Source: Adineta vaga (taxonomy: Eukaryota > Rotifera). From it: 64,000 nt of DNA. Numbering within the stretch: position 1 is the stretch's first letter; each line of letters opens with the position of its first letter. Below are positions 48,242 to 63,200 of the stretch, piece after piece. The translations under genes and the position numbers were made by a program. Under the pieces are notes generated by a model. That model saw only the letters and a list, made by a program, of their open reading frames with translations, was not told the origin of the DNA and searched no databases. The stretch is from the NCBI GenBank assembly GCA_021613535.1, contig CP075496.1, forward strand, positions 13,764,001-13,828,000. Reading direction: 5' to 3'.

Positions 48242-51200
48242 ATGGATTTTGATGAACTTCTAGCGGCTCCTGAAATCGTTCGTCGTCTTCTCTCACAAGA
48301 TGCATTCGAGAACGAGACTGTGACATTTTCCTGTACGGTACAAGATGCTGGAAATACAGATGAAGAGCAACCTTATACAATCACATGGTTCTTCAATGAC
48401 AAACAACTTCAATTAAACAATGGAAAATATGTTATCGATGAAAATTACAAAACTGGTATTTGTTTATTAACAATTAAAAATATTGGAGCAGATGACGAAG
48501 GAGCTTATCGATGTGTAGCAACAAATAAATTTGGATCATCAGTTACGACAGGATTTCTTGCTGTTTTAAGTAAAAGAATTTTTCTTTGTTTGAAAAATAT
48601 CTCGATTTTTTATATCTTATAGGAAGAAAACGATCTCAATCGCCATCACCCAGTCGTAATGCAAGTCCAAATCGTTCATTAAGTCCATCAAATAATCTTT
48701 TACGTGATCGAAGTGCTTCGCCCTTACGATATATTAATTTACCTTATTCAAAATTAGCTCGAGTTACAGAAGAACTTGAAAGTCTTATCAATCCAACTGC
48801 ATCAATTGTTCACGAAGAAGAAGAAGAAGATGAAGAAGAAGAAACAAAGAAAGAATCAGAAGATAAAGAATCAACACCGATTAATACAATTATTGAAAAA
48901 GAAGAAAGTCTTAATCTTCCCACAGAAGAAATTCCAAAAGCAACATTAGAAACGAATATTATCGAACCTGAACAAACGATTGTTCTTCCCATAATTGAAG
49001 AAAATAAAATAGATTCAATTAAAAATGAAGTAAGTAAAAAAAGGAAATCGTTTATCATTACGATTCGATGCTATTATATTATCTAAGAGAATTCATAACA
49101 GTTAACAGCTTCTTTAGAGACATTAGATAATAAACAAATAGAAAGAAGCATAAAACTATTCTCAAAGGATTCATTCAAAGATTTGCTCGATTACTGAAAA
49201 ACTCCAAATGATACTTGTCATTTATTTGGAAGTAATCATTTCGTGAATGTCATAACATATCAATTGACAAAATCATGACGTATAACTTTTGGAAATTTGA
49301 ACAAAAGACATATATATATATATATATACAGTTAAATCTTCAATCTTACCTTGAAAACTTTTCTAATTATTGTTGGCTAATCGATTGAATACTTATTGGA
49401 ATGTAAAATAGACTATCATATGCATATCTATAATATATTATTGACATCTAGACGATTGAATTGACGTCTGCAGTTGTTTATTTATCATGTTTTCTGATGA
49501 GGCTGATTAACTGCAGATGGAATGTCAAAGAGAGAGAGAGAGAGAAGAAAAGAAGAAGAAGAAGAACGAACGAACGAGAAACAATCAAATAAATACAGAA
49601 ATGAAGATCAATCATTCTCGATTTCTTTTATTTTTCTTACCACTTGTTCGTATTTATCCACTTGCAATATCTAACAAATCAATATGTGCCTTAAGTACAA
49701 TTCCAGAACTAACAATGATACCATAGAAATATCTAGATGATGTGATTTTCTAGACATTCATGTGTTTAGACATATTCAATAGTCAGTTTTTGTCTCTAAA
49801 CTAAAGTCTTTCTATTTTTCTATGTCAATTATGAAAAATTCTAAATCAGAAGTGAATTTATTTGTAAGATTTAAAAATCAAAACATTTCTTCATCTTCTT
49901 TTATTTAATTAGGAACAATCAAAACCAATAATTATTACAAAATTACCATCTACTGTACGAATAACTGAAGGTGAAGATCTCGATGTTAGTTGTTCAATAA
50001 CTGGTATGATATTTGTTTGGTTTCTCTTAATTGAATAATTGTTTATTTTGTATTTAAAGGTGTTCCGGAACCAACAATTCATTGGACAAAAGATAATGTT
50101 GATATTCGTGAAGATCATCGTGTTGATATTTATTCAGATCGCGGTGTACATCATTTAGAAATTAGTGAAGTTTCAATCACTGATTGTGGTCAATATACAA
50201 TCCATGCCGAAAATTCTCTAGGAAAAATTAGTGCAGATTGTCAAGTTGAAATTATTGAAAATACCGATAAAGTTAAACGATTAAAGGTCGAAGGTTTATA
50301 TACATATGGAACACGGTAAGTTCGAGCAAGGAAAGACTTTATTTAAGAGGAATTATTTCATTTTCCTAGACAACAAACGTATAAAGCACCGGAATTTTTA
50401 ATCAAACCATCGAATCGAACAATTCATGAAGGTGAACAATTTCAAATTTTTGCAAAAGTGATTGGTAAAATGAATTTGTTTTTCATGGAAAGTTTCGATG
50501 TTCATTTATTTCGTATGAATTTTTTAGGTAATCCAGCGCCGCAAGTTCTTTGGGTTCGATCAGGTAAAGCAATAGAAGATGATGATGGTTATCATCGTAT
50601 CTTTGATCGTAATGGTGAAAATTACTTTGAAATTCCAAAAATTTCCATTTTGGATGCGGGAGAATATTCATGTATCGCTACAAATATGATGGGAGCTGCT
50701 TATAGTACATTCACAATTTGTGTCGAAGGTAAATTTGATTTATAAATTCATAGGAAAACTAATATCATTGAATATAAATTTTTAGCAATGACTGAACCAG
50801 AATCAACAAGTTCAGAACTGGAAGAACGTTCAGCCAATGTTTCCGATGTTGATACAAATGTTGTATGTGACTGACAGATTTGATTTTCTGTTGGGTTTTT
50901 ATCGTGTTGTTTTTCTTTATATTAGATGGAAGATTTTCCTCAATCGATTGCAACTGAATTGATTGATAAACATGTTCGTCAACATCGACAATTAAAATTG
51001 TCCGATCAATCTGATGTGGTAAGAAGAAAAAAAAATATTGAAAATTTGAGTTTTCTCTTTTCTTTTAGGATTTTTTCTTCTCGGATTTTGTTCTAAAAGA
51101 AGATTTTCGTGATGAAGCTCGAGATGTTTTTATGAATAAAGGTGATATGGTAGAAATCGTTGATATCGATAAACAAGATAAATGGCTTGTGAGAAACAAG

Positions 51201-54200
51201 AAAAATTTAAATCAAGTTCGATTTATTCAATTAGAAAACAAAACTTCGATTATCTGTTTATTTCTATAGATATGTTATGTACCACCGGAATGTCTTGAAA
51301 TGGTACCGGATATTGATATAAATCCAGTTGTATCAAATCTAGCTACTATTGATCCTATTCAACCAAGTAAATATAAATATTTTTCAATTGAAATGATTGA
51401 TTATCATATTTATTTCAAGTTAGAAATATTATTTTCTTTAGTAAATATAATTACTATTCTCTTGTGGTTTGATCTTTCGAAAGAAAAAAACATTTTTCTT
51501 TCCAGCACATATGATATTTATTAGACCATATAAATCCTTGTGTATTCTCTCTTTCTATTCTTGTCATAAACATCAATTGGAGAAGCTATTAGTTTCTGTT
51601 CGATTTCAAATGAATCATACATTGAATAGAACTTCCATATGATTAAGAAATAGTTACTAATGTTCTTTTGCGTATATATCTATATTTATCATATTGACTA
51701 ATAGAAAATAGTAGCAAAACCAAAACTCTTATGCCCACGTATATCGACATGTATGTCTTGACCCACCCACTCAATGTTATTAAGGAGAAGAAGAAAAATG
51801 CTCAGTCTTATATCGATACATCAGGAAGCAAAAGAAAAAAGACGAAGAAGAAGAAGAAGAAAACTGTTGAGATATTAGTACCGCTGTTTTTCTTTTTCTT
51901 ACTCGCGTTTAACCTTAGTATCCACGCTAGCAATGTATATCGTAGTGCCCGTTGTTGTTGTTGTTGTTGTTTCCTTCTAAATCCATTACAATCATTGATG
52001 TGCATAAAGGGAAAAAAGAAGAAGAAGAAATTAGTCATTGGTCTCGCGTTTCGCTTCCTACTCTTTTGTGGATCGTCTGTATCTTTATCGTTGTAACATA
52101 AGAAGAAAAAGAAAGAAAAGAATATGTATGAATGTACAGAAGGAATAGAAGGAAATATCTTTGGCTGATAACTAGCGTTTGTTTCTATCTATATTCTTTT
52201 TCTGTCTGTAGGCTTGTTCTTCAACAAGGCTGCTAGTGTAAAGACAATTTCTAATTCTTATAAATTGACGGATATCTTATTGTTGTTTTCAGTGGTTAGA
52301 ACTCGTCGAATTTTTGTAGTCGACATTGTCTTTAGTAATTGAGTACGCGTGTTATTTGCTTTGTTATCTGTTTGACGAACGAAGAAAAGTATCAAGAAAG
52401 AAGAAAAAGAAGAAGAAGAAAAAAAACTGTTCCAGTACATATATATCTGTCCTCAACTATCTATATCATCTTCTTCTTCTCGGTCGATCAACTTTTTTTT
52501 TCTTCTTTTTTTCTCTATTCCGTTTACGGATAAGCAGATAACAAAAGGGTAAGTTCTTATCAATTCTATGGATAGAATATCTCGTTATTTACTTCTTTTT
52601 TCTCTTAATTTAATCAAAAATGATTGATTTTTTAGTATTCTATTTCGAAATTATCCAACTAAAGAGGAATATAAGAAATAGATAAATAGCTTGATGAAGA
52701 TACTTTATATTTCAGTTGTTGAAAATAACAATCAGTGTCAAGAGAAAACATATGAGATATTCGAGGAGTGACATAAAATGCGTAGTGCTTGTGTTTTACA
52801 GTATCTTCTTTCATTTGGCTAGTTTTACTTAGGAAGAGAGATATAATTGACAGGTAATTGGAAAAGAATTTTTCTCTTTCGATGAAAAATAACATTCCAT
52901 TTTCGAGAAAATATATGACTAACAGATTCTTGTATGTAACATAATGAGGCAGCTGTTATCCTTCGATATTGAAGGTTTAAGAAAATATCTGCAGAGAAAT
53001 TCAAAGATTAATCATTGAAAATGAATAGCTTAGGACTTCATAAAATCGATGACATCTGTTTACTCCACGGTTAAACAGAAATCTTTCGTTCTTACAAAGA
53101 TTACCTAAGTGCATAAATGAACTGTTGATAGAAAGAAATTGTTTATTTTATTTGATAATATCCAAGATTTTCAGCTGATGAAGACTCGTTGAAAATAAAG
53201 ATGACCAATTGATATCTGATCGGACATGAACATTGACGACAAAACAGAAGTTATGATATAAACAAGAAAAAATCTTCTCATGTAAAAAGATATCGAACAA
53301 GTAATTCAATCTTGACGAACATAGAATGATACTGTATATTTCTATAGAACTAAAAACTGAAGATACTATTCAGACGAGAAAAAGATTGGATAAATTCTTT
53401 TCCTTTTAGTTGATAGATTGATTAATATAAACATTTTTGTTTTGCGAGAAGAAATGAACACGAATGACAGATATCATTAGAAGAATAAGAAGTTTATAAG
53501 TATAGGATGAGTAATTTTGAAAGAATTAGTTTTAAATCTAAAATAGAATAAAGAAAAACATTGTATAGATAGGTGAATCAGTTGGATTTGTTTATTTTTA
53601 CATATTTTTTCTATTACGAATAGAAATATCAATAAGATTACATATGATAAATGGCATTCTTTCTAATATCCATTAAGGACAATGTTCAAATTAATAATTT
53701 TATTTCCTAATCATGAAGAAGACATTCAAATAGATCAATAGAAGTTTATCTTAATGAGAAACTTCTTTGAAATGAAATTTTTTTTTTCTAAATATAAACT
53801 CAAAATGAAAGATGTTCTGTTGAACTTCTCTCTCAATTGCCGTCAGTCCATATGATTTGATAGAGAACAGTAGGAAAAGAATCAATCAATCAATGTCAAT
53901 GTTATTGTCAGACAAGCACCGTTTTTCTTTCTCACATATAATTCTTATCCGTCATCTATCTCATCCTAATCGCAGCCAAATGTATTTTCCGACAAGGATA
54001 GAGCGATATCTATCGAAGGAATAAGCAAATCTGTTTTGCAAAGATATTCTTTATAGAAAACATTGATTTCATGAAAATCTATCTTTGAATTTTTCATTTT
54101 AGTTGTTCCTAGCAAACGAACATATACGAAAAAGTCCGGTGTAGTGACTAGCAATATCGACAAACGTTATAATCCAACAAATCAAGACGATCAAGATTCA

Positions 54201-57200
54201 TCCTCAAGTAGTGATGATTTAAAAACCATGACAGAGGTTTGTTATAGCAATGTTTTTGATATTGAAATATCATCCGAATGATAAACATTAACTCTAGAGA
54301 AACAAAAAATCTCGGAAAACGGACAGTTAACCATCGTATTTTTTCATCCTGTCATTCTAGTAGTGCTTATTTAGAATAAGAAGAAAGAAAAACCTAGGCG
54401 GAAATCAAAGATAACAACAGTCAGAAAAATATCTCTATAGTTGACAATTAAGTAGGTGTTGATATATTGATACGAAGTCACCAAGGACAAAAGTCGCCTA
54501 CATAAAGAAGAACATCTAACCTCAATGATTCATTATCCAATCAATGAGATAAAAATGTTAAATTGAATCGTTTTTTTTTAGGAAGCTGAAGTTTATTATG
54601 CTAATTCGGATTATATTCCCACACGTCCAGATGGGATTGCACTAGCAGAAAATCAACTTGTCGATGTGCTTGATTCACATGATCCCGAACAATATCTTGT
54701 TCGTACTCGAGCACGAAAAGATGAACGACCAAAAATCGGTTGGGTTGACGCATGTTTTCTCGAGAAGAAGTCAACTAATATAGGACAAGTAAGTAAACAA
54801 GATATTCTAGTTTGCACTTACCTAGATCATTCCTGCCAATGTTTTTGTTGTTGCTGCTGATTTATTCATCTTCTTACGAAAATCCTACAACAGTCAAGTC
54901 GGCTATTCATCGTCTGAGAAAAAGAAACGGTTTTTCAGGATAGAAAACATATCTTTCCATCGCCCGATATTTAGCACGCAATCTATTCATATGTATACAT
55001 AAGTGATATGGTACGTGCGCGTAAGAAAAATAAGGGATCAATAGCTCTGTTGTTGATGCATGTTTCATCACGTATTTATCTTTTTTTCCTCCTTCAATTC
55101 GATGAGATGATAAACAACAAGTGGAAAAACGACAGAATAGAAATCGAGAAGGAAGCATGACATTTTCTTCAGGCATTTAGCAAAGCAGAAGAGGAGGAAG
55201 AAAAAGAAAGTTTTTCTTGCATTCCCGTTTTTCTATCTTTTTATTGTACATGATAGATGTATAACGAACCTGTCTTCTCTCGTTCTACTAAGAAACAACG
55301 GATAAAAAAGCTGGGAAGAACATCATATTAGTATTAATAGGAAGCAGAGAGAAGAATAACGGCCATCGAGACAAGCGATGATGTGACAAAGATGTTAGGA
55401 TGAAATGATGCGCCTGCTGTTGTTGTTGATGATGTTGTTGGTCTTATACCTGATATAGCTTTTTCTTCTCTTCCTTTCATGAATTTTCTTGTCTGAAATA
55501 TATATATGCGTTTGATTATCGCTCTCGTCATTGTGAAGTTACGCAAGACAAGAAGCATCTGTATTAGTCGACTAGAGAACAGCAAGTAGTTTGCACCAAT
55601 ATTCGCCCGTTGTCTTCGTTTTTGTCGTTGTCATCTCATCAAGATAAAGTAATTGCAATCAAGACGAAAAAAATAGCAAAACAGTCCAAATTTGGAAATT
55701 GTTTTTCATCTCGTCATCTATATTAATATGTCGTCGCCAACGTGGAATCCAGTAAACTTATCATCATTTGTATTCGAACGTGATCGATATCGACGAAGTG
55801 TAAGCGAACAGAGACATATTATAACAACGCATGAATATCATAGTTATTCCCGAACAGAATCGCCTTGTGAATATCGAAATTATTGTGAGTATTGTCCTTG
55901 CATAAATTGTCGACGTTTTCGTCAACCATCTTATCGACATATAATGAGTCGACGAGAGACAAGAAGTTTTACTCCGAAAGGACATCAAGAATATTATTCG
56001 AGTGCGCATTCTATTCGAGATGAACAAACACGAAATAGTCCAACAGGTTTTGAGCTCTATGTTCATGAACATTCACAATCCCCACAATCGTTATATCAGC
56101 AGCAACAACAACAACAACGACCCTATCAACCTCATCATTTTCATGATACTAATCCACATGAACATCAACGACCAACACGTTTATTACAGATTAATCGACG
56201 TAGTACACGTGAAGTTCAACCAAGCGATCAAACCGTACCAAATACTACTAATCCTAGTCGACAAGACGAGGCTGTCATTAAGCGAAGGTAATTAATGTTT
56301 TCTTCATTCATAATCTACTCGATAGGGAAAAATGTTCTGATCAATTGTCTGAGTATTTAACTTAGATCGATAGATAGATAGATAATCATCGAATATTATA
56401 TAATCAAATGAGATGTTTGTTTTGATTGATGGATCAAGGTTAGAAGTGGAATAGTTAGACGAAGTTTTCATAATAAACTTCACAAGCAATGTCATACAGA
56501 TTGAATTACCAATCAATTTCGAATAGACGATTATGAGACAGAGGAAACAAAAAGTCGAAATACACGTAGATAATTGAAAAGAAGAAATCAAAGATATCCA
56601 TATGTGTCATTTATTTTTTCTTCGAGGGAATATCATATATGTTATCCTATCGAATCAGATTGATATTTAATCGTCTTATTTCTAATAAAAAAAAAAGAAG
56701 AAACGATTAGAATTAAATAAATGATGCATGGAATGTTAAAGAAAATGAATTAATCATATGAATTAACTTTAGATATGCCTTCGCTGACATTCTCGAAAGC
56801 GAACGTTCATATGTTGCTGATCTTCAACGTATTATTGAAATTTATTTGTATGAATTAACTCGTCAAGAATGTCCGTGGTTCGTCAAAGAAAAAAAAGATC
56901 TACTTTTCAGCAACATTGAAGACATATTCGCATTCCATAAAGTGTATGTATTGAAATGCAATAGAACACCAATTGCTTTTCATTATCATTTTTTTCTTTT
57001 CTAGTTTATTCTTAAATGATTTAACTAATGCTATTGAACATGATCCAAATGAATTGGCTTATGTCTTTTTACGTCGACGAGATCAATTTTTAAATCTTTA
57101 TTCTCAGTATATGTACGATCGAACACGATCTGAACATGTACTACAAACAAATCCAAATATTCAACGTTATTTTGATGAATTAAAACAACGATTAGGTCTT

Positions 57201-60200
57201 CAAACAAGTGATTTAACACTTAACAATTTACTTAATCGTCCAATTCAACGACTTGAAAAATATAAGAATATTTTACAAGTAAATTCATCATTTCTCTTTC
57301 TCTTCATTTTGTTTATATTACGTTTTCATTCTAAGGAAATGATCAAATATACAAATCGTATGCGTGAAAATAGTTCAATATTTCAACAAGCTTATGCAAT
57401 GATAAGTAGTGTTATGAATGAAGCACGTCAACGTGATGCAACTGAATTAATTGATAATTTACCGTTCACAATCGATGAATTAGGAGAATTAAAACGACAG
57501 GATGTTGTTTTAATCAAAACAACTGATCATGATTTAGATTCTGTGAATGAATCTGGTACACGTTTACGTGAAAGATTTTTATATCTCTATCGACATAAAG
57601 TTGTCGTATGTCGACGAAAACGTGTCGATAGTCGATTAGAAGCACGATCATTAGCATTTAAACAAGCCTATAATGTAAGAAGAAAGATTTTCTCCTTCGT
57701 TAATTAAAGAAAGAAATTTTTGCTCTTAGACAAATGAAATAACTTTTATTCAAGAAAATTTTCCTGATGATGATAAAAAATTTGAAATCACATTTAATGA
57801 TCATGAACGTGTGACATTTTTTGCTCGAAATGCTTTCTCAAAAATGTCTTTAGTTCGATCATTAAGAGATAATCTCAAAGCTCTTGGTAAGAATTTCATT
57901 ATTTTACAAGAAATTGTAAACATATTCTTTTTTGTTTCTTGTTTAAAGGTTTCGTTGAAGAAATTGAAATGATCGAAACGCCCGAAGGAGAAGAGGATGC
58001 ACGACAAAAACGTCCAGTGGCGAAAAAACGAGCAATGGATGTTTCAGAATCAGCTGTAAGTTAGATTTCGAAGAAGAAAAGAGATTGTTGATGTATGTGA
58101 TTATTTCAGACAATGGAACAACAAAAACGTGGTCGTTCATCAGGACATACAACGACATCGGGAACATCGGACTTCTATTCAGTTGGAAGTGAAAGCGAAT
58201 CAAGTTATCAAACAGCCGGAGAAAACGATGATTTTAAACCGAAATTTTTGAAAAAATTAAATGATACTTTAGCAACAGGTCAGTCAGAAGAGACAAAATG
58301 ATAATTGATCTTGAAAATTTCTTTGAATTTTAGAGGGTGATTTTGTTACATTAGAATGTATTGTTGTTAGTACAACACCAGTTCATGGTACATGGTTTAA
58401 AAATAATATTCCATTACAAGATAATGCTGATTGTCGACAAATACAAGATGATAAACGATTTCAATTAGTTATTAAAGAAGCTTTTGTTGAAGATGGAGGA
58501 ATTTATTCAATAAAGATTTCTAATCATGCCGGAACAGTTACATGTACTTGTAAATTATTCGTACGCGAAGGTAAATTAAAATGAAAGATTGAATCATTCA
58601 ATTTTATTTTTCATTCAAAATTTAGAAATGAGTGATGAACGAACTATACGCGAAGATTTAGTTATTCGAGAAGGTTCATCACCCGAAGCTAAACTAGGTA
58701 TGAAAATAAAAACAAATCAATCGAATAATTTTGTTTCTAACACGTCTCTTCTCTCATTGATTATAGAAGCAACCGATAATGAAGACGAATTACGTATTAC
58801 CGAAATGACATATGATCAGGCTGGTGCATATAAGGTTACACCACATGTGGGACGTGCACCAATATTTCTTCAATCACTTATGCCAACAATTTCCAAAGCC
58901 GGAGATATTGTCACATTAAAATGTACTGTTACAGCAACACCAATGCCATCTGCTATTTGGTTCGTTGAAAAGTCAGTTGTTTGTATTGGAGAATATTGTG
59001 ATCTATTTTAGGTATAAAAATGGACAAGAAATTCAAGCAAGTGGTCGTTGTTCAGTATTTAATGATCAAAATGGAAATTTTTCATTAGTTCTATCCGATG
59101 CTTTACCACAAGATTCAGGTGCATATGAAATCACAGTTAGAAATCAATATGGTACAGCAAATTCAAAAACAAATCTACAAATTCTCGGTTTGTTTCATGA
59201 ACATTTTCTCAACGACAAAAAAAAGTATATTTCATTTGTTTTAGAACGTGAAAGTGTTTTTATACCAATACCTATCACTCGTGTTTCAACTGAAGAACAT
59301 GGAACAGCTAGATTAGCATGTGCAGTTAAACGTACTGATGTTAACGTTGATTGGTATAAAGGTGAACAAGCGTTATTTACTGGACAACAAGCAGAAAATC
59401 ATAAATATAAACGTATTGATGATGGTTTACAACGTGAATTGATTGTTAAAAATGTTTCACAAGATGATCAAGGTGATTACGTTTGTCAAGCAGATAAATT
59501 TCGAGTTACACTTCATTTGAATGTTCAAGGTAAATCATTTGGTAAATTTTTTTTTTGAAAGAATTTACAAATGTATTTGTTTCTTCAGGACCAGCAGCGG
59601 ATTTCGTTCGTCCATTAGAAAATCTTGAAATAACTGAAAATAATGAAGCTGTTTTCGAATGTCAATTATCGAAAGAAGATAGTCAAGTTGAATGGTGGTT
59701 TCGTGGAACACCAATTGTTCCATCTCATCATCATTTAATTGCATCACGTGGTGTTATTCGACAATTAATTATCCCAAAAGTTGCAATGAATGATGAAGGA
59801 GAATATTCTATACGTGTTGATAATAAAAATACATCAACTGCTCAATTATTTGTCAAAGGTAAAGATTATCAATATGAAATTATAGTTTCAATTGTAATTT
59901 GATTTTCAATTTTAGAACAACCGATTATTTTTCGTCGTCCATTACGTTCACAAGTTGTTGAAGAAAGTTCTTTAACATTAAGCAATGCTGCTGTTTTCGA
60001 ATGTGAACTTAATAAACCATTAAAACAAATGTTATGGTTTAAATCTAATGTTCAACATCTTATTCCATCGGATAAATATCAAATTGAATCATTTGCTAAT
60101 GGTCTTATTCATCGTTTAACTATACGAAATGTTAATTTACGTGATGATGGAGAATATACTGCATCAACTGGACTGAATACATCTCAAGCAAGATTAACTG

Positions 60201-63200
60201 TTGAACCATTAATGCCTGTATTCATAGTACCATTAATGGATGCACGTGCTAATATAAGAGAAACAGTTAAATTATCATGTGAAACAAGTAATCCATGTCA
60301 AGTTGTTTGGATGCATCGAGGAAAGAAGATTATTGAAAGTAGTTACAAATATACAATAGGTAAATAATGAAATTAAACGCTAATTTACGAGTAAGAATGC
60401 TTTCAATGAAAATGAGATACCTTAGAATGAACATTAGTCAGATATTTTATTGTTCTTTGTAAAACTATTTGATATAAATTTTTAGGTAATTTTAATAATT
60501 CAACATTACATACCCTCGATATCGAGAATTTGGAAGTACGTGATCAAGGTGAAGTTTTATGTTCCATAGCTCAACATCCAACTGTATCGACAACATGTCA
60601 ATTAATAATCGAAGATGCTCAACAACAATGTAAATTTCAATTATTTTCTTATTTATTTGAAAAATCTTTTGTTTTCTTTCGAATTTTTTTAGCAGCATTT
60701 TATTCACCATTGAAACCATTCATGGAAATCGTTCGTGATCAAGATGCTATACTCAATTGTGAAACATATGATTCAACATATTTTCAATGGCTTAAAGATG
60801 GTACAACATTAATAGCAACAAGTAATAAATTTCGTACACTCGGTGATGATAAACATTCAACATTAGTTGTTAAACAATTTAATGAATATGATGAAGGTAA
60901 TGGAGTTGAATTTGTAAGAAATATATTTATATTTGTTTTTTTTTCCAGGTGTTTATACATGTGTTACACGAGAAGGTCAATCAACATCAACAACTCTTCG
61001 AACAAAAGATACACGTGAACGAACGCCACGTAGTGAAGAACGTTTTGGTTCATATATGAAAATCGATTCACCACGTTCGAGTCGAACACCTGAATTAGGT
61101 GGTTATCGTTCAAGTATGAGTCCAACTGCAAGTCGATTTGTTCCATCATTAGCCGGTGATAATGAACGACAACAATCGCCACGTGTTGAAGAAACACGTC
61201 GAACAAAAAAGATTACCATACAAGAAACAAGTGAACAACGTTTACCATCTACAGCAACAAAAACAAGTACAGCTACATTTCGTCCAAGTTCAAGTCCAAG
61301 TCCACAACGTGAATATATTCGTAGTGGTTACTCATCAGGTACAAGTCCTGAACGAGAACATCTTTCAATGCCACGTCATTTTTCTCCAACAACAACATAT
61401 AAATCATCAAATCAATTACAAGATTTCGGTCATTATATTGATCGAAGTTCGAAATCACCATCACCATCACCAACAAGAAAATCCAATATGACATTTACAA
61501 ATATAACTCCAACAACGAAAATGCCGCCTGTTTACGAAGAACTCGATGAACATCAACGACATCGATCATCCGTTACATTTTCACCAAGTCGATCACCAGC
61601 AAGACAATCTGTTGAAAGACGAATTGTCGAAATGCAAATACCAATAAGGTATAGTCAATATATAATTCTTCTTCTTCTTCTTCTTTCCATCGTTATCATT
61701 TCCTTCTTATTTAGTCCATCGGCATTACAACGTGAATTAAAACATGCACCATTTCGAGAAGAATCATTTCCCGAAGAACGTATACAATTTCTCGATAGTG
61801 AACAATATGATAAACAAACGCCAATTTTTCATCGAGAAGAACCTTACGGTTTAAATACATCACGTATTCAAGTAACAGAAACTCTACCAATAATACATAT
61901 AACTCAACCATTAGTTGATACACGTGTTGAACAAGGTAAACCTTTACGATTAGTTGTTGAAACCTCTCAACCATCAAGTGAAGCGATTTGGTTTAAAACG
62001 GATATTTATTCATCTGCACCAAATCAAGCTCAAAAATTAGATGAAAGTGGAAAATATCATATGATTACTCAAGGTACTCGACATATTCTTATTATTCCAA
62101 ATGCAACAGCCGAAGATAATGGAGAATATATTTGTCGAATACAAAATGCGATGACACGTGCACAAGTTCAAGTTACAAATGAAGATTTACAATTTATTCG
62201 ACGTTTACCACAATCAATTGATGTTATTGGTGGACGAGATATTTTGATTGAATGTGAAATGAATAAAATGGATACACAAGCAATATGGAAAAAAGATAAT
62301 GAAATCATTCGAGTAAGTTATCAAAAGAAAATAAGAAAATATTTCGAATTTGTATGTTTGTTTGTAGTATCCTCAAAAATTTCTTCCAATTTCTGAAAAT
62401 AAAAAACATCGATTAATTATTAAAGATGCTAGTCCTGAAGATTCGGGTCTCTATACTGTTATTGTCAATGATCTTGAATCGACAACTTATGTTAATGTTA
62501 CACCTGAACCATTATTAATCTTAAAACCTTTACAAGATCAACGTGTTCGTACAGGTGATACAATAACATTTACATGTGTTTGTTCTAAAACACCAAAAAA
62601 TGTTCAATGGTATTTAAATGGTTATCCATTACCAATCAATGAACGTTATCAAACGAACTTAATCGATCGAGAAATACAATTAACAATAATCAATGTTCAA
62701 GAATCGGATATTGGTACAATAACATGTTGTTTAAATAATACAATCACAACTGCCAATTTAACATTAGATGATAAAGATTCGACATTGAAATTTTTGAAAT
62801 TTTTAGAAAATGATGATACAGGAAATCTTCAAGTTGATTCACCATTTATGTTAGAATGTCGAACTAATCGACCAACTTATCAAATACGATGGTTTAAAGA
62901 TAATCGAGAAATTAGTCAATATGATCAAATTATGAAGACAATCTCCGATGGATGTACACATGTTCTTCAAGTTTCACGTGCTCAATTAGATCATACTGGA
63001 CAATATCGTTGTGTTGTTGCTGATCGTCTTGAAACAACATGTCATATAACAATTCGTGAACCAGATTATCGTTTTGTTCAACCATTACCATCGAATATAC
63101 AATTTTCTCCTCAAACGGATACATCTTTAACACTTGATGCTACATTAAATCGTAAACCAACACGTGTTCAATGGTTTAAAAATGGTCTGGAAATCTATCC

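Noticed and set aside
48810-49058. Minus-strand Ser-rich frame
   Set aside because: Antisense of the Glu-rich linker exon (GAA repeats read as Ser/Phe runs).
51731-52541. Lys/Phe-rich frames in the large UNC-89 intron
   Set aside because: Produced by AAG/GAA and poly-T tracts; no splice sites in phase with the gene.
60964-61977. Minus-strand frames opposite the Ser/Pro-rich linker and Ig exons
   Set aside because: Shadows of a strongly supported plus-strand gene with consistent phases.
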